NCBI RefSeq assembly: GCF_004770475.1 | Contig: NZ_RQHK01000003.1 | Span: 124,001 to 188,000, forward strand | Origin: Leptospira mtsangambouensis | Lineage (GTDB): Bacteria; Spirochaetota; Leptospiria; Leptospirales; Leptospiraceae | Length of the DNA: 64,000 nucleotides | Reading direction: 5' to 3' | In this document: positions 41,855 to 50,298 of the stretch, in pieces | Position numbering within the stretch: position 1 is the first letter of the stretch | Layout: the number at the start of each line of letters is the position of its first letter | Position numbers and translations under genes: made by a program | The notes under the pieces: generated by a model | The model's database searches: none | Seen by the model: the letters and a program-made list of their open reading frames with translations, nothing else | Told to the model about the DNA's origin: nothing

Positions 41855-43618
41855 ATGAAACTAGTACGTTTTTTAATTTCGCGCGAAGGGTTCATATCCG
41901 TTTTTTGTTATACGATTACCGCTGTATTTTCCTTCCTTTCTTTTGCTCCTTTAAACCTTCCATTTTTTGTTTGGCTTGCTCCCTTTGGGCTTTTCCTTGT
42001 AGAAAAAAGAAATAGGGGAGAATGGAAAAAACTCATCTATCACGGGTTTGGTTTTTCCATTTTGTTTTATTTTGTTTCCTTCCATTGGATTTACCATATG
42101 ACCACTGTTTTTGGTGGGTTTGATTGGTATTTGGCAGTTCCCATTTTTATTGGTTCTGCAATTTTACTAAATTTTAAATTTCCTGTTTATCTTTTGTTGT
42201 TTTCCTTTTTGGCGAAACGACTGGGAAAATTTTTCCCAGTCATAGCTTCTGTTTCGATTTTATTTGCGGAATTTTTTACACCACAAGTTTTCCCTTGGTA
42301 TTTTGGGAATGTTGTGGCTGAAAATCAAATTTTGGCACAAAACGCAGAGTATGCGAGTTCGTACGGATTGTCCGCATTTTTGTTTTTTGTTTCTTACTAT
42401 TTGTTTTCTTTTAGAAAACCAAAAACTTTTTTTCGCCTACTGACAAACTTTCTCTCGAAACACAAAACCTTCCAAAAACAGTTTTTATTTGGTGGTTTAA
42501 GCCTTGTTTTGGTTTTAGTTCTATTTTTTGGAAATGGATATTATTTATTTCAAAAATGGTCAAAAGTGAAACCCATCGCGGAAAGAGATGTTTTGATCAT
42601 TCAACCGAATGCCCCTTTGGAATTTCGGGATGGACGTAATCCTGCAGAAGAAATTCGAAATCTAATGACTCGTATTGATTCAATGGCAGAACGGGAACTG
42701 AAAGGGAACCCAGTGGATCTTGTGGTTTTGCCTGAGTCGGGGGTTCCGTTTTTCACAACTCATGATACAGAAGTAACAAGATACAGCCGTATTTATTGGC
42801 ATCAATTTGAATCTTTGATGGCGATCTTAAGTCTACGACATGGAACAAATGTATTTTACAATGAGTTAGATGCAGACCTTAGTACAGAAGCACTTCCTGG
42901 TCGTATTTCCAGACGAGATGTTCGGATGTATAATTCTTCGGTGGTGATGAATCCAAATGGAGAAAGAAGAAATAGTTATCAAAAAGTTTTTTTACTAATC
43001 TTTGGTGAATACATGCCCTTTGAATGGATGTATGCATTGTCTGGACAAACCGGACAGTTTGCACCGGGAACCAATTTGAATTTAATTCCTTATTATGAAC
43101 CAAGAAAGACTGCTCCTACGCAAACAAAAGATCTACACTTTGAAGATACAATGACGATGGGCCCAATTGCAGTTCGAGAATACTATTCTAAAGAGAAGGT
43201 AGAAGAAAAACAAATTGGTAGTTTTTTACCTTTGATTTGTTATGAAGTCATTATCTCCGAGTTTGTCAGAAAGTTTGAGGGAGATCCTGATTTTATTGTC
43301 AATGTCACAAACGACAAATGGTATGGAAATTCTGTTGAGTCTTACCAACACCATACCTTAGGTAGACTGCGAGCCATAGAATTCCGCAAATGGATTGTTC
43401 GGTCCACAAATTCTGGAACCTCTGTGTTTACGGACCATCTCGGGCGAAATATTGATAATGATTTCACTCCGATTGAAACAACCGCTGTGATTCGCAAAAA
43501 AGTTCAGGTGATTCCTGGAGAAATGACTTTTTACAGATTATATGGGAACTTACTTTCTTATTTGTATATGGGAATTGTAGGATTAGTGTTTTTCTTTTAT
43601 GCGAAAAGGAATCCTTAA
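41855..43618 (+). CDS. lnt: Apolipoprotein N-acyltransferase
   Basis: Lnt adds the third acyl chain to the N-terminal cysteine of lipoproteins in the inner membrane, consistent with the many lipoproteins in this window. The 587-residue protein has about seven membrane helices, then a nitrilase-like domain with the catalytic triad: Glu in LVVLPESGVPF, Lys in YQKVFLLIFGEYMPF and Cys in LICYEVI. A NVTNDKWYG block follows. It overlaps the next gene by 20 bases. Confidence 0.94.
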   Translation: MKLVRFLISREGFISVFCYTITAVFSFLSFAPLNLPFFVWLAPFGLFLVEKRNRGEWKKLIYHGFGFSILFYFVSFHWIYHMTTVFGGFDWYLAVPIFIGSAILLNFKFPVYLLLFSFLAKRLGKFFPVIASVSILFAEFFTPQVFPWYFGNVVAENQILAQNAEYASSYGLSAFLFFVSYYLFSFRKPKTFFRLLTNFLSKHKTFQKQFLFGGLSLVLVLVLFFGNGYYLFQKWSKVKPIAERDVLIIQPNAPLEFRDGRNPAEEIRNLMTRIDSMAERELKGNPVDLVVLPESGVPFFTTHDTEVTRYSRIYWHQFESLMAILSLRHGTNVFYNELDADLSTEALPGRISRRDVRMYNSSVVMNPNGERRNSYQKVFLLIFGEYMPFEWMYALSGQTGQFAPGTNLNLIPYYEPRKTAPTQTKDLHFEDTMTMGPIAVREYYSKEKVEEKQIGSFLPLICYEVIISEFVRKFEGDPDFIVNVTNDKWYGNSVESYQHHTLGRLRAIEFRKWIVRSTNSGTSVFTDHLGRNIDNDFTPIETTAVIRKKVQVIPGEMTFYRLYGNLLSYLYMGIVGLVFFFYAKRNP

Positions 43619-45146
43619 AGTTCTTTTTGACTTTAGATTTTATATCGCCCTCTATATTTCAGTCGTCTCTCACATAACATTAATTATATATTCTTTTAAT
43701 AACTCAGATTCCCCTTATCAAAAAATTCTTTGTGGCCCACCTTGGATTTATGCGCAGGAAGAAGAAAAAGAACTCTCGTTTCAGATGAATTTTGGAAAAA
43801 TCGGTGGAGAAACTGGTAATGCAGAAACTGCAGATGAACCAGGTGAGGGAGAGGAAGGAGAAGATGGTGATGGGAATGGTTTTTCCAAAGGTAAATATAA
43901 GGGGAGCCAATGGGAAGAATTAGTCAAAGACTTGGAAGGCACATCTTCGTTACGCAAACAATTCAAAAATGACTATGACCAGATCAATGAAAACTCTGGA
44001 GTTGCGGATTCTTATATCAAAAGAAACCGTGATTATGAGGATATCATTGTTAAAGATGTTCTACCGACGGTAAAAGGAATTCGTGATCCTTTCCGTGTTG
44101 ATATAGAAAACGCCGAAGATAATTTATTTGTTCACAAAGAACGAAACCGCATCATCGAAGAGTTTCGAAAAGGAGATGAATCCTCTCCACCTATCACTAT
44201 GAGGATTTCTAAGGAAGGTGAAGCAGAACCAAAATCTCCACTTTCAATGACGAAGGATGACCGGGCTCGTTACTTAGACAAAACACTCAAACAAAAGAAA
44301 GAAAAACAATTGGATGAGTTTATCTCTCGGTTTATGGGATATGATCCAGACAAAGGAGACCTTAGTTTTTTTGTTCGAGATTTGTATTATGAAAACTTAC
44401 AAAGGTTAGCCTATCCTTTTAGCGGAGATCCCAGTTATTTTGCCATTGATTATTTTCAAGAAAATCTGAATAAAGAAGATTTTCTTAGACAAATGATGGC
44501 TGCACTTTCAGAGAATTTAGGAACCAATACTGGTACAGAAATTCTTTTTACCATTGAAAACATTTATGAAATTCAAAGCCGGGCTCTCGAACAATACTTC
44601 CAAGCAAAAGAATACTTAAAACTAGCAACTCCTGAACAAAAACAAACTCTACGTTATGAAACCTTACGAAGGATGTCAGAAAAATATAAAAAACTCTTAA
44701 CGGAAAAGAAACTCTTCAACCCAAAAGATGTGGAAGAAGCTTATTCAAAAAAGAGAGTTGATATTTTGGATACGTTGATTGCAAAAACTCCGAAGGGATA
44801 TAGACTGAAGGATGGGTATTTTGAAAAGGGAAGGGTTCTTTGGGAGGCAGGGAACAGTCGCAAAGATTCGAAACTCCAATCAGAAGCAATCAAAACTTGG
44901 AACCGAATCACATCTGTACCCGCAAATGGTGATTTTTTAAATGAAAAAGCATTTGAAACGATCCAACTTTTATTAAGAGACCTTGGAAACGTTTCTGATG
45001 CAGATCGTTTGCCTCTCCAGACAAAAGACCAAATTGATTTTATTCTCCGCACAAGACTCAGTGAAGCGATGAGTCGAAAAAAGGAAAGGGAAGATAAATT
45101 GCTCTGGCCTAAGATCAATCAAAAACAAAAAAAAGCTGAGAACTAA
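43599..45146 (+). CDS. Large hypothetical membrane-anchored protein after lnt
   Basis: This 515-residue protein has an N-terminal membrane segment (FYIALYISVVSHITLIIYSF, about 13-32), an acidic Gly-rich linker (GEGEEGEDGDGNG) and a long helical, charged remainder. No motif is recognised. The ATG overlaps lnt by 20 bases, so it is probably cotranscribed. It has the look of a genus-restricted envelope protein. Confidence 0.75.
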   Translation: MRKGILKVLFDFRFYIALYISVVSHITLIIYSFNNSDSPYQKILCGPPWIYAQEEEKELSFQMNFGKIGGETGNAETADEPGEGEEGEDGDGNGFSKGKYKGSQWEELVKDLEGTSSLRKQFKNDYDQINENSGVADSYIKRNRDYEDIIVKDVLPTVKGIRDPFRVDIENAEDNLFVHKERNRIIEEFRKGDESSPPITMRISKEGEAEPKSPLSMTKDDRARYLDKTLKQKKEKQLDEFISRFMGYDPDKGDLSFFVRDLYYENLQRLAYPFSGDPSYFAIDYFQENLNKEDFLRQMMAALSENLGTNTGTEILFTIENIYEIQSRALEQYFQAKEYLKLATPEQKQTLRYETLRRMSEKYKKLLTEKKLFNPKDVEEAYSKKRVDILDTLIAKTPKGYRLKDGYFEKGRVLWEAGNSRKDSKLQSEAIKTWNRITSVPANGDFLNEKAFETIQLLLRDLGNVSDADRLPLQTKDQIDFILRTRLSEAMSRKKEREDKLLWPKINQKQKKAEN

Positions 45147-45234
45147 AGTGAAATATAAATATCCGCAGCCTGATAGATGTTAGGCGTTATATTGTTTTGA
45201 TTTAACTTACGGGGAAAAAGCAAGTTTGAGTGAT

Positions 45235-45690
45235 TTATATTTTTAGATTTTCGAGTCCGTTTTCGTGAAACTCTTGTGCCCATTTGTCGTGGAAGGGTGT
45301 TTCTTTTTCGATTCGTTCTTCGATTGCCATTTGGGAGATGGCAGTCTCTCCGTAGTGACGGAGGAAATCTCTGTGTGCGAGTCTTTCGATGAGGGCTTGC
45401 CAAAACACTTCATCTTCATAATCTTCCAAAATGTCAACGAGCCCACTTTCTTCCTCAAATTCTCGGGTTAGATAAGGCTCTCCATTATTCTGGTCAATTT
45501 GGACAATGTTTCCAAGACCTGCATGTTCCGCTTGGGCAAAAACATGGCGGACCACATCGGCAAAACGAGAGTCCGTATCAGGTTCATCTTCCGAACGATC
45601 CTTGGCTTGCAAGGTGGAAATGACCCAATCTCCCATATACACTAACTTGAGCAGGGTTTCGTATTGTTCTAGGGACAGTTCCATTTCCAT
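45235..45690 (-). CDS. Hypothetical acidic protein
   Basis: This 151-residue soluble protein is very rich in Glu and Asp and has no signal. Conserved-looking aromatic segments (EQYETLLKLVYMGDWV and DEVFWQALIERLAHRDFLRHYG) suggest an alpha-helical fold. I do not recognise a named family. The ATG at 45690 lies in a short intergenic region with no strong ribosome-binding site. It is convergent with the gene at 43599. Confidence 0.7.
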   Translation of the reverse strand: MEMELSLEQYETLLKLVYMGDWVISTLQAKDRSEDEPDTDSRFADVVRHVFAQAEHAGLGNIVQIDQNNGEPYLTREFEEESGLVDILEDYEDEVFWQALIERLAHRDFLRHYGETAISQMAIEERIEKETPFHDKWAQEFHENGLENLKI

Positions 45691-45766
45691 TTAGGATCAG
45701 GTTCGGTCATGAGGTTATGAAGAAAAGAGTTTTTTACAGAAAGAAGTGATCCGTGGGTGCGAAATT

Positions 45767-46408
45767 TCAATCTTCGAGTAGGATTTCTTTGTTACGAAGG
45801 GGTCTATATTTATCTCGCACAATCGCAGTTATGTCATCAATGGCAATGAGGACCTCTTGGTTGGGATCATTATTTTCATACGGTAAATAAAAGAATCCAA
45901 GAATTCGTATCGAACTCTTTTGTAGAAAAACTCTATCGTTTTGATCAAAATTTTTTGAAATCGAAACTGTAATGAATTTCCAACCTCGATAATTGAGTGA
46001 GGTCAAATTCAATTGTCTTACTTCTGCATCTTGTGATTCTATGATCAGTGTTAGGTTCCCATTGGATTGTGATGAATAAATGGGGATGGTGATTTCTTTG
46101 ATAAAAGCATTCACTTCAATTGGTTTTGGAAAGTACAATGAAAAAGGAAAATTGGCATCTTTGGGAATTCGTAGTACGAGTGCTTGTTTGGAACCTGGGA
46201 TGGGAGCGGTGAAATTGCTGGAAAGGGTGATTTCTGGAAGTTTGGTTCCCTTTTCCAACTTAGTCCGCAGGTTTTCCTGATTGTAATTGGATAATTCAAA
46301 ATTTTCGAGAAGGATTTCCCGCCAAATCCCTGCCTCAGCCTGAATCGGAACGATTCCAAAGAAGAAAAGAAAAAGTGTAAGTTTCCTTAAGTTTATCAAT
46401 GCAATCAT
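45767..46408 (-). CDS. FlaA-family flagellar filament outer-layer-like protein
   Basis: This 213-residue exported protein has a signal ending IQAEA. Its beta-rich body has the FlaA-type block LNYRGWKFITVSI and the end motif IDDITAIVRDKYRPL, which recalls the FDDIRAIVRDxxRP of spirochaete periplasmic filament sheath proteins. Members coat the FlaB core of the periplasmic flagellum. Here it stands alone, not next to a second flaA gene as in the usual flaA1-flaA2 pair, so it may be a paralogue. It is divergent from the OmpL47-like gene. Confidence 0.65.
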   Translation of the reverse strand: MIALINLRKLTLFLFFFGIVPIQAEAGIWREILLENFELSNYNQENLRTKLEKGTKLPEITLSSNFTAPIPGSKQALVLRIPKDANFPFSLYFPKPIEVNAFIKEITIPIYSSQSNGNLTLIIESQDAEVRQLNLTSLNYRGWKFITVSISKNFDQNDRVFLQKSSIRILGFFYLPYENNDPNQEVLIAIDDITAIVRDKYRPLRNKEILLED

Positions 46409-46409
46409 G

Positions 46410-46441
46410 TTGACAATAATTCCTTAGAAGGGGGATATATA
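46410..46441 (+). promoter_or_regulatory. Promoter of the OmpL47-like gene
   Basis: A perfect TTGACA (46410-46415) is followed after 18-20 bases by an AT-rich -10 (GATATA or TATATA, 46434-46441). A strong AAGGAG ribosome-binding site (46457-46462) precedes the ATG by ten bases, consistent with high expression. Confidence 0.6.
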
Positions 46442-46472
46442 TGTTTTATCTGTAAAAAGGAGACTTATACAA

Positions 46473-47549
46473 ATGCAGGCGCACAAATATCTTTTGGCCA
46501 TACTGACAATTTCTTTCGCAGGCCAAATCACAGCACAAGTTGCTGCACCAAAAGCCACTACTTCCACAAAAGACCAGGCAATCAAAAAAACAGAGTCCAC
46601 TTCTACTCAAGCCAAAGACGGTGTTGGTAAAGCTGAGACAACTGTAAAAGACATATTGGGTGACAAAAAAGAATCGGGAGCTTCTACTTCTGATGCGTCT
46701 GCTCTTTTCATTACAAGTAAAACCACTTTTTCATTAGATGCAAAAGACGAATCATCCACAATCGATTTTATTGAGTGGAAACCGAAAAACGGCGAATACA
46801 GAAAGTTCGCACAACCAATTCGTATTGCTGAAGAAGGTTTGACCGAAATATATTACCGATCTGTAGATAAAGTTGGAAATGCTGAGACTCCAAAAATTCT
46901 CGTGGTTCATGTTGATAACACAGCTCCAAGAGTGAGCTTAGTGCCACAAGAGCAGTTTTTCGTTTTAGATGGGGTTCCTTTCGCTTCTAAAAATAACACT
47001 TACACTTTGGTAGCAGAAGACCAACAAACAGGTGTTGAAAAAATCCAATTCAGCATCAACCAAGAAGCTGCAAAATCATACGCTGATCCAATCAAATTGG
47101 AAAATAGCGGTGCAAATATCGTGAAATATTCTGCAACTGATAAGTCGGGAAATTCTTCTCCAGAATCTTCTCTCATCATTACTGTTGATGATGTAAAACC
47201 AACTGTTGAAATCGTTCCTTCTTTCCCATTGGTTGACATCAATGGAAAAAACTTCCAAAGAAAAGGAAACGTATTCTATGTAAACGCAACTGACAAAGAA
47301 TCTGGTATCAAAAAAGTTCTAGTAAAAGTTGATGAAGAAGAATACAAACCTTATGTAGAAGCAATTGCAATCGAAACACAAGGTGACCATGTGATCAAAG
47401 CAATGGCAGTAGACAATGTAGGCAACCAATCGGATGTAGTGGAAGTAAAACTCACTGTCGATCTAACACCTCCAACTTCTACGATCCAAAAATCAACAGA
47501 AGCTCCTAAGGTAGAAACACAAACTCCAGCAGCAACACCTGCTAAGTAG
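46473..47549 (+). CDS. OmpL47-type repeat surface protein
   Basis: This exported protein of 358 residues has a signal peptide (LLAILTISFAGQITAQ) and a Lys/Thr/Ser-rich linker. Three or more Ig-like repeats of the OmpL47 type follow, each ending VDKVGN, TDKSGN or VDNVGN and starting with D-x-x-x-P. The C-terminal tail is Pro/Thr-rich. Leptospira OmpL47-type proteins are reported at the surface and bind host matrix; in a saprophyte the role is unknown. It is probably highly expressed given its promoter and ribosome-binding site. Confidence 0.82.
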   Translation: MQAHKYLLAILTISFAGQITAQVAAPKATTSTKDQAIKKTESTSTQAKDGVGKAETTVKDILGDKKESGASTSDASALFITSKTTFSLDAKDESSTIDFIEWKPKNGEYRKFAQPIRIAEEGLTEIYYRSVDKVGNAETPKILVVHVDNTAPRVSLVPQEQFFVLDGVPFASKNNTYTLVAEDQQTGVEKIQFSINQEAAKSYADPIKLENSGANIVKYSATDKSGNSSPESSLIITVDDVKPTVEIVPSFPLVDINGKNFQRKGNVFYVNATDKESGIKKVLVKVDEEEYKPYVEAIAIETQGDHVIKAMAVDNVGNQSDVVEVKLTVDLTPPTSTIQKSTEAPKVETQTPAATPAK

Positions 47550-47588
47550 TTTTACCAAAAAAAAATAGAACCGCAAGTCTGCGGAAAA

Positions 47589-47625
47589 GAACCCCTTTCA
47601 TTATGAGAGGGGTTCGCTTTTTATC
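47589..47625 (+). terminator. Terminator overlapping the comF start
   Basis: A perfect 8-bp stem (GAACCCCT 47589-47596 and AGGGGTTC 47608-47615), extendable into the loop, is followed by a CTTTTT run. It terminates the OmpL47-like transcript. The ATG of comF (47603) lies inside the hairpin. Confidence 0.88.
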
Positions 47626-48280
47626 CTTTTTTTTCCCTAAATTTTGTGTGAGTTGTGGCCGCTCCGATTTTTTTTCGGAGATCATCGCTGTATGTAAACC
47701 TTGCACAAAACGAAACTATTCCCCGCAAAAAGAGAAAGAGAACCAACGGCAGGTCAAACCTCCGGCGGACCGGTTTATCTTTTATGACCAAGTCTTCTAT
47801 CTGCAAGTTCGAAATGATTTTGAAAGAAACCTTTTCCAGTCCTTAAAATTTGAAAACGAAAGGCAACTCGCAGAATATTTTTGTTTGGGACATAGATCCC
47901 TTTCTCGACAATTTTTTGGCGACCTTCCCGATTTACTGGCATTAGTTCCTTCCTCTCCCAAGTCGGGGCCACGACCGTACCATGCTTCTTTTGCTCTTCT
48001 CGGCAAATGGAAAAAACTTTGGAAAATCAGGGAAGATACTAGTTTGCGTAAGGTTTCAGCGGACAAACAATCTTCGTTAGGGTTTGAGAAGCGTTTTTTT
48101 CATGCAAAAAAGGCGTTCCAATTCACAAAAAGTGATAGAATCATGGAAGGACTTCATGTTCTAATCGTAGATGATATATTTACGACAGGTGCCACAATCA
48201 ATGAAATTGCACGGCTGTACAAACAGTCCGGCGTCAGAAAGGTGTCTTGCGTTGTTTTACTGTTAAGTGGGGGTGATTGA
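47603..48280 (+). CDS. ComF family phosphoribosyltransferase
   Basis: The product is 225 residues with an N-terminal Cys4 zinc site (CVSCG and CKPC) and a C-terminal type I phosphoribosyltransferase domain whose PRPP loop reads LIVDDIFTTGATINE. ComF is needed for DNA uptake in some bacteria, but the family is widespread and its substrate is unknown. The start codon is within the preceding terminator hairpin. A STAS gene follows and overlaps the comF stop region. Confidence 0.88.
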   Translation: MRGVRFLSFFFPKFCVSCGRSDFFSEIIAVCKPCTKRNYSPQKEKENQRQVKPPADRFIFYDQVFYLQVRNDFERNLFQSLKFENERQLAEYFCLGHRSLSRQFFGDLPDLLALVPSSPKSGPRPYHASFALLGKWKKLWKIREDTSLRKVSADKQSSLGFEKRFFHAKKAFQFTKSDRIMEGLHVLIVDDIFTTGATINEIARLYKQSGVRKVSCVVLLLSGGD

Positions 48281-48285
48281 ATCGA

Positions 48286-48636
48286 ATGGATGTTCAAGTC
48301 AAGGATGACATAAGGATTATTAAGTTTTCTGGGGCCATCCTCAAGGTTGATTCCGATGAAATTGAAAAAGAACTTTCAAAACTTACGCAAAGCTCTGTTA
48401 AAAAAATCATTCTGGATTTAACTAAAGTTCATCATATTTGTTCAACCGCACTTGGTATATTTGTCGCCACCAAGCGTAAGTTAAAGCCTATGAATGGTGA
48501 TATTAAGGTGATTGTAGTGGATGAAGATTTGATCCAACTTTTTGAAATCACAATGCTCGACAAAGTGTTCGAAATTTTTCCTGATTTATCTTCTGCAATG
48601 GAAGGATTCCAACTCGACGAGGAAGATTCCCACTGA
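48286..48636 (+). CDS. STAS-domain anti-sigma factor antagonist-like protein
   Basis: This 116-residue STAS protein has the IRIIKFSGAIL strand and the phospho-acceptor region KVHHICSTALGIFVATK, where a Ser lies at the expected site. The ATG at 48286 has a GGGGGTGA site; a TTG nine bases earlier is less likely. It overlaps the probable CTG start of rdgB by CTGA. It could be dephosphorylated by one of the SpoIIE phosphatases in this window. Confidence 0.82.
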   Translation: MDVQVKDDIRIIKFSGAILKVDSDEIEKELSKLTQSSVKKIILDLTKVHHICSTALGIFVATKRKLKPMNGDIKVIVVDEDLIQLFEITMLDKVFEIFPDLSSAMEGFQLDEEDSH

Positions 48637-49229
48637 CAAAAAAAACTTTAGCATTTGCATCCGGAAGTTTACACAAGTGGAAGGAAATGCAAATGTTACT
48701 TTCGCCTTATGGGTATGAAGTGGTCCTTCCCAAAGATTTGGGAATTTCCTTTTCTCCAGAAGAAACGGAAAGTTCATTCACCGGAAACTCCTTTATCAAA
48801 TCAAAAGAACTCTATCGACTGACAGGCCTTCCTTCTTTTGCCGATGACTCGGGAATATCCGTACCAACCCTCGGTGGTGAGCCCGGTGTGTATTCAGCAA
48901 GATATGGTGGTCCAGGTCTAACCGATAAAGAACGTGCACTTTTTCTTTTACAAAAGTTAGGTGAGAATAAAAACCGTGATGCTTTTTATAGTTGTGTAGT
49001 GAGTTATGTAGATGGAACTCATGCCGTTTCTTTTGAAGGACGAGTGGATGGTCTGATTTGTTCCGATTATGACGAAGAAGGTAAATTTGGATTTGGTTAT
49101 GATCCGGTTTTTTTCTATCCTCCTTTCGGAAAACGTTTTTCCCAGGTTCCTGAATCGGAAAAAAATACTGTTTCCCATCGCAAAAAAGCAATGGAACTTT
49201 TTTTAAATTGGTTATCTGATCTAAAATAA
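48633..49229 (+). CDS. rdgB: XTP/dITP diphosphatase RdgB, probable CTG start
   Basis: RdgB hydrolyses non-canonical purine triphosphates such as dITP and XTP. The ATG at 48687 would cut off the family N-terminus. In frame upstream the sequence encodes LAFASGSLHKWKEMQ, matching the canonical ATGNxxKxxE nucleotide-binding block, with Asn replaced by Ser. The only usable codon is CTG at 48633-48635, placed seven bases after GAGGAAG and overlapping the stop of the STAS gene. The full protein is then 198 residues, the usual length. FADDSGISVPTLGGEPG, FGFGYDPVF and SHRKKAM are intact. Confidence 0.85.
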   Translation: MTKKTLAFASGSLHKWKEMQMLLSPYGYEVVLPKDLGISFSPEETESSFTGNSFIKSKELYRLTGLPSFADDSGISVPTLGGEPGVYSARYGGPGLTDKERALFLLQKLGENKNRDAFYSCVVSYVDGTHAVSFEGRVDGLICSDYDEEGKFGFGYDPVFFYPPFGKRFSQVPESEKNTVSHRKKAMELFLNWLSDLK

Positions 49230-49269
49230 CAAAAGTTAGAGTTTGTATCTAACAAATCCTCTTGGTATT

Positions 49270-50298
49270 ATGAGATTTTTATTTTCCCTATCCACTTTTA
49301 TTTTTACGATCCTTGTTGCGATAGGAAATCCTATTGATGCCCAAGTTCTCTGTTTAGGGGGAGAATGTGCAAATATCCCAAGTGAATACCAATTATTAGG
49401 AAATTTTGCAGAACCAGTCTTTGATCGAATTTATACCAATGGGTTTCTTCGTTCCATGGGGGATAATGCAGTCTTACAAAATTTAAATTCTAACCAGTCG
49501 GGTGGCTCCAAGGTAGAGCGATACCGATTGGGACTTGGGTATACTGTGTCTCAAGGCCAAGAAAAAGCTCGAGATTTTTATTACGAAAATTCTGAACTCC
49601 GAACTCTTCCGAAGAAGGGAGTTGCTGCATCACCTTCCTTAAGTTTTACGGTGAACTTGGGTGAATGGTTGGATGGGGCATTTGCTAAACAATGGAATCT
49701 AACAACACATTTTTTTCCTTATGAGTTTGGTGAAGCCAATATTCCTTTTGTAAAAATTAGAAATACAGATGTTCGGGGTAGGGTTTTTAATTATGGGGCT
49801 GTTTTAAGATACTTCCCTGTTGATTCTGGATTTTCGTTTGGAATCGGAGTTTTCCAAACGAACCAAGATCTTTATTTGAGTTCTTATGACAGAAGACCCA
49901 CTCAATTTAGAATTGATGGAGACAAACGTCGGTGGATTGGACAAAACGATTTGTTTTATCAGTCGAGAATTGTTTCTGGTTCTTTGGATTTAAAATATAA
50001 TTATACAATCGGATTTTTATCCATTATTCCGGGGATCGGCATAGTGTATAATCATGGTTATACGGCAATCCAAGCCAATCGGTTTGCTGCCATTTCTACA
50101 AGAGAAAATCCAGATGATTTTGGTTCGGTTCCAAGTGCCATTGGGATCAGGCTTGCCACAAGGCATAACCATAGATCAGGATTTGGGTATGGGAGTTTGG
50201 GTTTAAACTTTAGTTTGGGGAGTTATAGTTTGGTGACGGAGCTAATGGCAGGGAAGGAAATCCAATCGATTAACCTTTCCCTGCAAAAACAATTTTAA
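49270..50298 (+). CDS. Hypothetical outer-membrane beta-barrel-like protein
   Basis: This exported protein of about 342 residues has a signal peptide (RFLFSLSTFIFTILVAIGNPIDAQ). The mature sequence is dominated by alternating hydrophobic beta-strands with aromatic girdles and ends in F, as expected for an outer-membrane barrel. One CLGGEC pair is near the N-terminus. It resembles Leptospira surface proteins but I do not assign a named family. The ATG at 49270 is chosen over an upstream one. The last bases overlap the convergent ABC-F gene by four bases. Confidence 0.65.
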   Translation: MRFLFSLSTFIFTILVAIGNPIDAQVLCLGGECANIPSEYQLLGNFAEPVFDRIYTNGFLRSMGDNAVLQNLNSNQSGGSKVERYRLGLGYTVSQGQEKARDFYYENSELRTLPKKGVAASPSLSFTVNLGEWLDGAFAKQWNLTTHFFPYEFGEANIPFVKIRNTDVRGRVFNYGAVLRYFPVDSGFSFGIGVFQTNQDLYLSSYDRRPTQFRIDGDKRRWIGQNDLFYQSRIVSGSLDLKYNYTIGFLSIIPGIGIVYNHGYTAIQANRFAAISTRENPDDFGSVPSAIGIRLATRHNHRSGFGYGSLGLNFSLGSYSLVTELMAGKEIQSINLSLQKQF

